A program made the position numbers and the translations under genes. The notes under the pieces were generated by a model. The model saw nothing but the letters and a program-made list of their open reading frames with translations. It ran no database searches and was not told where the DNA came from. A stretch of DNA of 9,349 nucleotides from positions 1 to 9,349 of the forward strand of contig DAIDBB010000560.1 of assembly GCA_027310325.1 (NCBI GenBank), written 5' to 3'. Positions 6,450-9,349 of the stretch are shown here, one piece after another. Source of the stretch: a bacterium (lineage in GTDB: Bacteria > Desulfobacterota > GWC2-55-46). The stretch's first letter is position 1. Every line of letters begins with the position of its first letter.

Positions 6450-7463
6450 ATGAAAAAACTCCTTGGCCTTAAGAGGGCCTCTTCAATAATAGACAGGTTC
6501 AAGAAGACCCGGGTGCTGGTCATAGGCGACCTCATAATGGACCATTTCATATGGGGTAAGGTCAAGCGAATATCCCCAGAGGCGCCCGTCCCTGTAGTTG
6601 AAGTCACTTACGAGAGCCTTATGCTCGGCGGAAGCGCGAACGTGGTAAATAACATCCACAGCCTCGGGGGAAAGTCGTTCATAACCGGCGTTGTCGGCGT
6701 TGACGAGGACGGGAAAAAACTTGTCGGGCTTTTAAGGGAGAAGGGCATATCGGTCGAAGGGATTATAACCGACGGCAGAAGGCCCACCACCATAAAGACC
6801 AGGATAATCGCCCACAGCCAGCAGGTCGTCAGGTTCGACCGTGAGAGAAAAGAGAAGCTTGACGGGGACTCGACCGGAAAGGTCCTGGGCTACATCCGAA
6901 AGGCCGTAAAGTCCTCGGATATAGTGGTTATATCGGATTACGCGAAAGGGCTTATAACCGAAGGCCTCGTGGAAGAGACGAGGGAGATGTGCCGGAGGCT
7001 TGAGATACCGGTCGCCGTGGACCCCAAGGTCGAGCACTTCGGTTATTACAGGGGCGCTACGATCGTGACGCCCAATAACCTCGAGGCGTCCCAGGCATCG
7101 GGGGTTGAAATAGCGGACGACGAAAGCCTGCACAGGGCCGGCGAGGTCCTTTTCAATAAGCTCGGCTGCAAGGCGCTCCTCATTACCAGGGGAGAGAACG
7201 GCATGAGCCTTTTTGAGCCGGACTCGGAGACCCACATACCGACGGTCGCGAGGGAGGTGTTCGACGTGAGCGGCGCCGGGGACACCGTAATAAGCGTGCT
7301 CGCCCTCTCGCTCGGCGCCGGGGCCTCTTTCAAGGAGGCGGCCTTACTCGCCAACTACGCAGCAGGCGTGGTAGTCGGCAAGGTCGGCACCGCGACCTTG
7401 ACAAAGGGGGAGCTTCTGGAGGCCGTTTCCGCGGGGCTCAAGGTAGAAGGCAAGAAGAAATAG
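6450..7463 (+). CDS. hldA: D-glycero-beta-D-manno-heptose-7-phosphate kinase (RfaE domain I)
   Basis: A 337-residue PfkB/ribokinase-fold kinase that phosphorylates D-glycero-D-manno-heptose 7-phosphate at C1, a step toward ADP-heptose for the LPS core. Visible marks are VLVIGDLIMDHFIWGKVKRISPEAPVPVVEV (22-52), nearly the signature of HldE/RfaE domain I, the substrate-side LGGSANVVNNIHSLGG (59-74), VISDYAKGL (160-168), VAVDPKV (188-194), TPNNLEA (207-213), ITRGENGM (245-252) and the catalytic DVSGAGDT (272-279, Asp278 as the base), ending in GKVGTATLT (310-318). The protein stops after the kinase domain, without the cytidylyltransferase-type domain of bifunctional HldE, so the adenylyltransferase (HldC) must be encoded elsewhere. 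The ATG lies 23 nt after the GT4 stop with only a weak AGG ten nt upstream. Confidence 0.92.
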   Translation: MKKLLGLKRASSIIDRFKKTRVLVIGDLIMDHFIWGKVKRISPEAPVPVVEVTYESLMLGGSANVVNNIHSLGGKSFITGVVGVDEDGKKLVGLLREKGISVEGIITDGRRPTTIKTRIIAHSQQVVRFDRERKEKLDGDSTGKVLGYIRKAVKSSDIVVISDYAKGLITEGLVEETREMCRRLEIPVAVDPKVEHFGYYRGATIVTPNNLEASQASGVEIADDESLHRAGEVLFNKLGCKALLITRGENGMSLFEPDSETHIPTVAREVFDVSGAGDTVISVLALSLGAGASFKEAALLANYAAGVVVGKVGTATLTKGELLEAVSAGLKVEGKKK

Positions 7464-7465
7464 AG

Positions 7466-8002
7466 ATGAAAGCCTCGGAGCCAGAGGACGCGAACCTGGT
7501 CGTAAGCTTATTTACTGGCCAGAAGGCGCTTTTTACGGAGGTCTTGAAGGGCCTCGTCAATAAGTTCGGCCCCCCGGAGATACTCAGCGAGGCGCGGGAC
7601 TTCAGCGCCGTCGATTATTACGCGGAAGAGTTCGGGGCAGGGCTTGGAAGGAAGATCGTTTCGTTTGAGCGCCTGGTCCCCATGACCGGACTGGCCGGGA
7701 TAAAGCTATTTACCAACTGGCTTGAAGACGCGTTCGCGAAGGACGGTAAAAGGCTCATTAACATTGACCCGGGGTATCTTACGCTCGAAAGGTTCGTGCT
7801 CGCGTCATGCAAGAATTTTCCGCAGAGGATCTATCTCGGCGGCGGGGTGTTCGCGGACCTTACCCTTATGTATTCGGATAACGACTGGAGGACGCTTGAA
7901 TGGACTTATCCGGATTACAGGGATCGCGGGATGATGGCGCTCCTTAAAGAAATACGTAAACGTTACGCCGTGAAGATAAAAAGGGGGTTAAGGCTTGACT
8001 AA
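7466..8002 (+). CDS. DUF4416 family protein, function unknown
   Basis: A 178-residue soluble protein matching my memory of DUF4416, a family known mainly from Deltaproteobacteria, Nitrospirae and relatives, often beside yicC and gmk. Conserved-looking blocks are VVSLFTGQKALF (12-23), DYYAEEFG (50-57), INIDPGYLTLERFVLASCKN (98-117), RIYLGGGVFADLTLMY (121-136) and WTYPDYR (146-152). These Asp, Tyr and Gly-rich motifs would suit a ligand or metal site, but no catalytic function is assigned to my knowledge. There is no signal peptide or membrane segment, so it is probably cytoplasmic. Its ATG follows the hldA stop by two nt and its TAA overlaps the yicC start by eight nt, which suggests co-translation with both. 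Confidence 0.82.
   Translation: MKASEPEDANLVVSLFTGQKALFTEVLKGLVNKFGPPEILSEARDFSAVDYYAEEFGAGLGRKIVSFERLVPMTGLAGIKLFTNWLEDAFAKDGKRLINIDPGYLTLERFVLASCKNFPQRIYLGGGVFADLTLMYSDNDWRTLEWTYPDYRDRGMMALLKEIRKRYAVKIKRGLRLD
7982..7997 (+). promoter_or_regulatory. Ribosome binding site and TTG start of yicC
   Basis: AGGGGG at 7982-7987 is seven nt before the TTG at 7995-7997, inside the end of the DUF4416 gene. Starting there gives MTKSMTGWGR, matching the usual YicC opening (M-x-x-S-M-T-G-F/W-G-R). The ATG at 8007 would remove four residues and is less likely. Confidence 0.6.
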
Positions 8003-8864
8003 GAGCATGACAGGCTGGGGCAGGAGCGATTTTACGGTGGATGAAGAGGCCTATTCCATCGAGGTCAAGTCGCTGAACCACCGCTTTATCGACATATATC
8101 TCAAGGCCCCCGAAAGGTTTTCTCCCCTTGAGAACAGGCTCAGGGACGAGGTCAAAAAACGGTTCTCAAGGGGGTCTTTTTCCATCTTTATCTCGCCGGT
8201 GCAGGTGGCGGCGCCGGCCCTTAGGCTTAACCTTGCCATGGCCAGGGCGTATATCGACGCGGCCAAAGATCTCGAAAGGGAACTCGGGGTCAGGGGGGAA
8301 GTGGACATACCGCTTCTTTTAAAGCTCAAGGAGATATTCTCAAACGATAAAAAAGCTCAACCCTCGGAATCCGATTGGGGGCCCCTCAGGGAAGGGCTTC
8401 TAAGGGCGCTCGACCAGGTCGAGGAGTGGCGGAAGAAGGAAGGCGGGGCGCTCGAAAGCGACCTCATGGACAGGATAGCTACCGTTGAAAAACACGTCTC
8501 GGATATCGAAGAGAAGGCGCCAAAGGCCCAGGAGGCCTTCAGGCGGAAGTTGACGGCCGACATGGAAGCCATACTGGGCGGAAAGGCAGATGAATCGAGG
8601 ATGCTCCTTGAAGCGGCCCTGTACGCGGAAAGGTCCGATATAAGCGAGGAGCTTACGCGCCTCAAGAGCCATTTCAACATGTTCAGGCGGTACTTCGGCG
8701 TTGCCGAGCCCATCGGGAAAAGACTCGATTTCCTCTGCCAGGAGCTCGTGAGGGAAACCAACACGATAGCGTCAAAGTCCATAGACATCGGGATAACCCA
8801 GACGGTGGTGGAGATGAAGGGAGAGCTGGAGAAGATAAGGGAACAGGCGCAGAATGTCGAATAG
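7995..8864 (+). CDS. yicC: YicC family endoribonuclease
   Basis: A 289-residue YicC-family protein of normal length, from the TTG start with a good upstream AGGGGG. E. coli YicC is a reported endoribonuclease involved in small-RNA turnover. The N-terminal YicC_N region starts KSMTGWGR (3-10) and continues IEVKSLNHRFIDIYLKAPERFSPLENRLRD (22-51), both diagnostic. The C-terminal domain has ALYAERSDISEELTRLKSHF (208-227), GKRLDFLCQELVRETNTIASKSIDIGITQTVVEMKGELEKIREQAQNVE (241-289), close to the family consensus. Residues about 130-190 are charged and probably helical or coiled-coil. The start overlaps DUF4416 by eight nt and the stop overlaps gmk by 11 nt. There is therefore no room for the RemA/DUF370 gene that often sits between yicC and gmk elsewhere. 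Confidence 0.95.
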   Translation: MTKSMTGWGRSDFTVDEEAYSIEVKSLNHRFIDIYLKAPERFSPLENRLRDEVKKRFSRGSFSIFISPVQVAAPALRLNLAMARAYIDAAKDLERELGVRGEVDIPLLLKLKEIFSNDKKAQPSESDWGPLREGLLRALDQVEEWRKKEGGALESDLMDRIATVEKHVSDIEEKAPKAQEAFRRKLTADMEAILGGKADESRMLLEAALYAERSDISEELTRLKSHFNMFRRYFGVAEPIGKRLDFLCQELVRETNTIASKSIDIGITQTVVEMKGELEKIREQAQNVE

Positions 8865-9349
8865 CCAGGCAAAAGGCGTCGTATTCATAGTATCCGCCCC
8901 GTCGGGGACCGGGAAGACGACCCTTTGCAGGAAGGCGGTTGATTTTTTTCCGAACTTGAGGCATTCTATATCATACACCACGAGGCAGCCCAGACCCGGC
9001 GAGATAAACGGGGTGGATTACTGGTTTGTAGACGATGCCGCGTTCGACAGGATGGTCGAGAACGACGAGTTCCTCGAATTCGCCTCAGTTTTCGGAAGAA
9101 GGTACGGCACTTCACGGAAAGACCTTGAGGGGATGCTCTCAAGGGGGCTCGACGTAATTCTCGACATAGACGTCCAGGGGGCCGAGAAGGCGAAGAAAAG
9201 GCTCGATAACGGCGTATATGTATTTATCCTTCCGCCGTCTATCGAAGCGTGCGAAGAGCGGCTCAGGTCAAGGGGTAAGGACCGTCCCGAGGAGATAAAA
9301 AAGACGCTTAAGATATCCCTCGATGAGATAAAAAGCGCGCCCCTTTACG
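8854..9349 (+). CDS. gmk: Guanylate kinase, N-terminal 165 residues (cut by window end)
   Basis: Guanylate kinase converts GMP to GDP with ATP in the cytoplasm. The frame from ATG 8854 is open to the last base, so only the C-terminal helices are missing. The P-loop is VSAPSGTGKTT (13-23), with Thr in place of the more common Ala. GMP-binding positions are in HSISYTTRQPRPGEINGVDYWFV (37-59; Arg44, Arg48), the EFLEFASVFGRRYGTS block (72-87) and VILDIDVQGA (101-110), and the lid is RLRSRGKDRPEEI (136-148). All are standard for bacterial Gmk, so I expect a functional enzyme. The start overlaps the yicC 3' end by 11 nt; a CAGG six nt upstream is the only Shine-Dalgarno-like sequence close to the ATG. 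ATA and AGG codons are common here too, so that bias is native to the genome. Confidence 0.96.
   Translation, partial: MSNSQAKGVVFIVSAPSGTGKTTLCRKAVDFFPNLRHSISYTTRQPRPGEINGVDYWFVDDAAFDRMVENDEFLEFASVFGRRYGTSRKDLEGMLSRGLDVILDIDVQGAEKAKKRLDNGVYVFILPPSIEACEERLRSRGKDRPEEIKKTLKISLDEIKSAPLY

Noticed and set aside
6732..7235. 167-codon minus-strand open frame
   Set aside because: Antisense to the central part of hldA, where kinase motifs are intact; its composition follows from the codon bias of hldA.
8357..8872. 171-codon minus-strand open frame covering the yicC 3' end
   Set aside because: Ser-rich shadow of the highly conserved YicC C-terminal domain; no family resemblance.
1..9349. CRISPR arrays, insertion sequences, tRNA or rRNA genes
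   Set aside because: I looked for regularly spaced repeats, transposase motifs and tRNA-like cloverleaf sequence and saw none; nearly all of the window is coding.

Overview
This 9.3 kb window looks like part of a lipopolysaccharide (LPS) core and surface-polysaccharide locus from a Gram-negative bacterium, running straight into a housekeeping block (DUF4416, yicC, gmk). The heptose kinase, a GT9 heptosyltransferase-type enzyme and a WaaG-like GT4 enzyme imply an LPS inner core, so a diderm. The order hldA, DUF4416, yicC, gmk and the strong preference for ATA (Ile) and AGG (Arg) codons, even in gmk, fit an uncultivated Desulfobacterota (Deltaproteobacteria) or Nitrospirota-like lineage better than Enterobacteria. 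That placement is inference; no marker gene settles it.

Layout. Positions 1-1000 (+) hold the C-terminal synthetase part of an AsnB-type amidotransferase, cut by the left window edge. Positions 1022-2745 (-) hold an inverted two-gene unit: a CgeB-like glycosyltransferase and, upstream of it in transcription, a class I SAM methyltransferase. A 131-bp AT-rich divergent gap (2746-2876) carries a good sigma70-like promoter for the minus-strand pair. From 2877 everything is on the plus strand: a WaaL/Wzy-type O-antigen ligase or polymerase, a GT9 heptosyltransferase-like enzyme, a WaaG-like GT4 glycosyltransferase, HldA (heptose-7-phosphate kinase, kinase domain only), DUF4416, YicC endoribonuclease, and the first 165 residues of guanylate kinase, cut by the right edge. 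Gaps between plus-strand genes are at most about 57 nt and the last genes overlap, so 2877 onward reads as one operon or a chain of coupled genes.

How the genes may work together. HldA makes the phosphorylated heptose precursor, the GT9 enzyme would add heptose to the inner core, the WaaG-like enzyme would add the next hexose, and the ligase/polymerase would assemble or attach the outer polymer. The AsnB-like enzyme, CgeB-like GT and methyltransferase would decorate that polymer, for example by amidation of a sugar acid or methylation. YicC and Gmk are unrelated by function (RNA decay and GMP phosphorylation).

No insertion sequences, CRISPR arrays, tRNAs or rRNAs were seen. The most unusual features are a 20-codon mini-ORF that overlaps the stop of the GT9 gene and the start of the GT4 gene exactly, a sharply AT-rich patch inside the GT4 gene, and a palindrome beside the divergent promoter.
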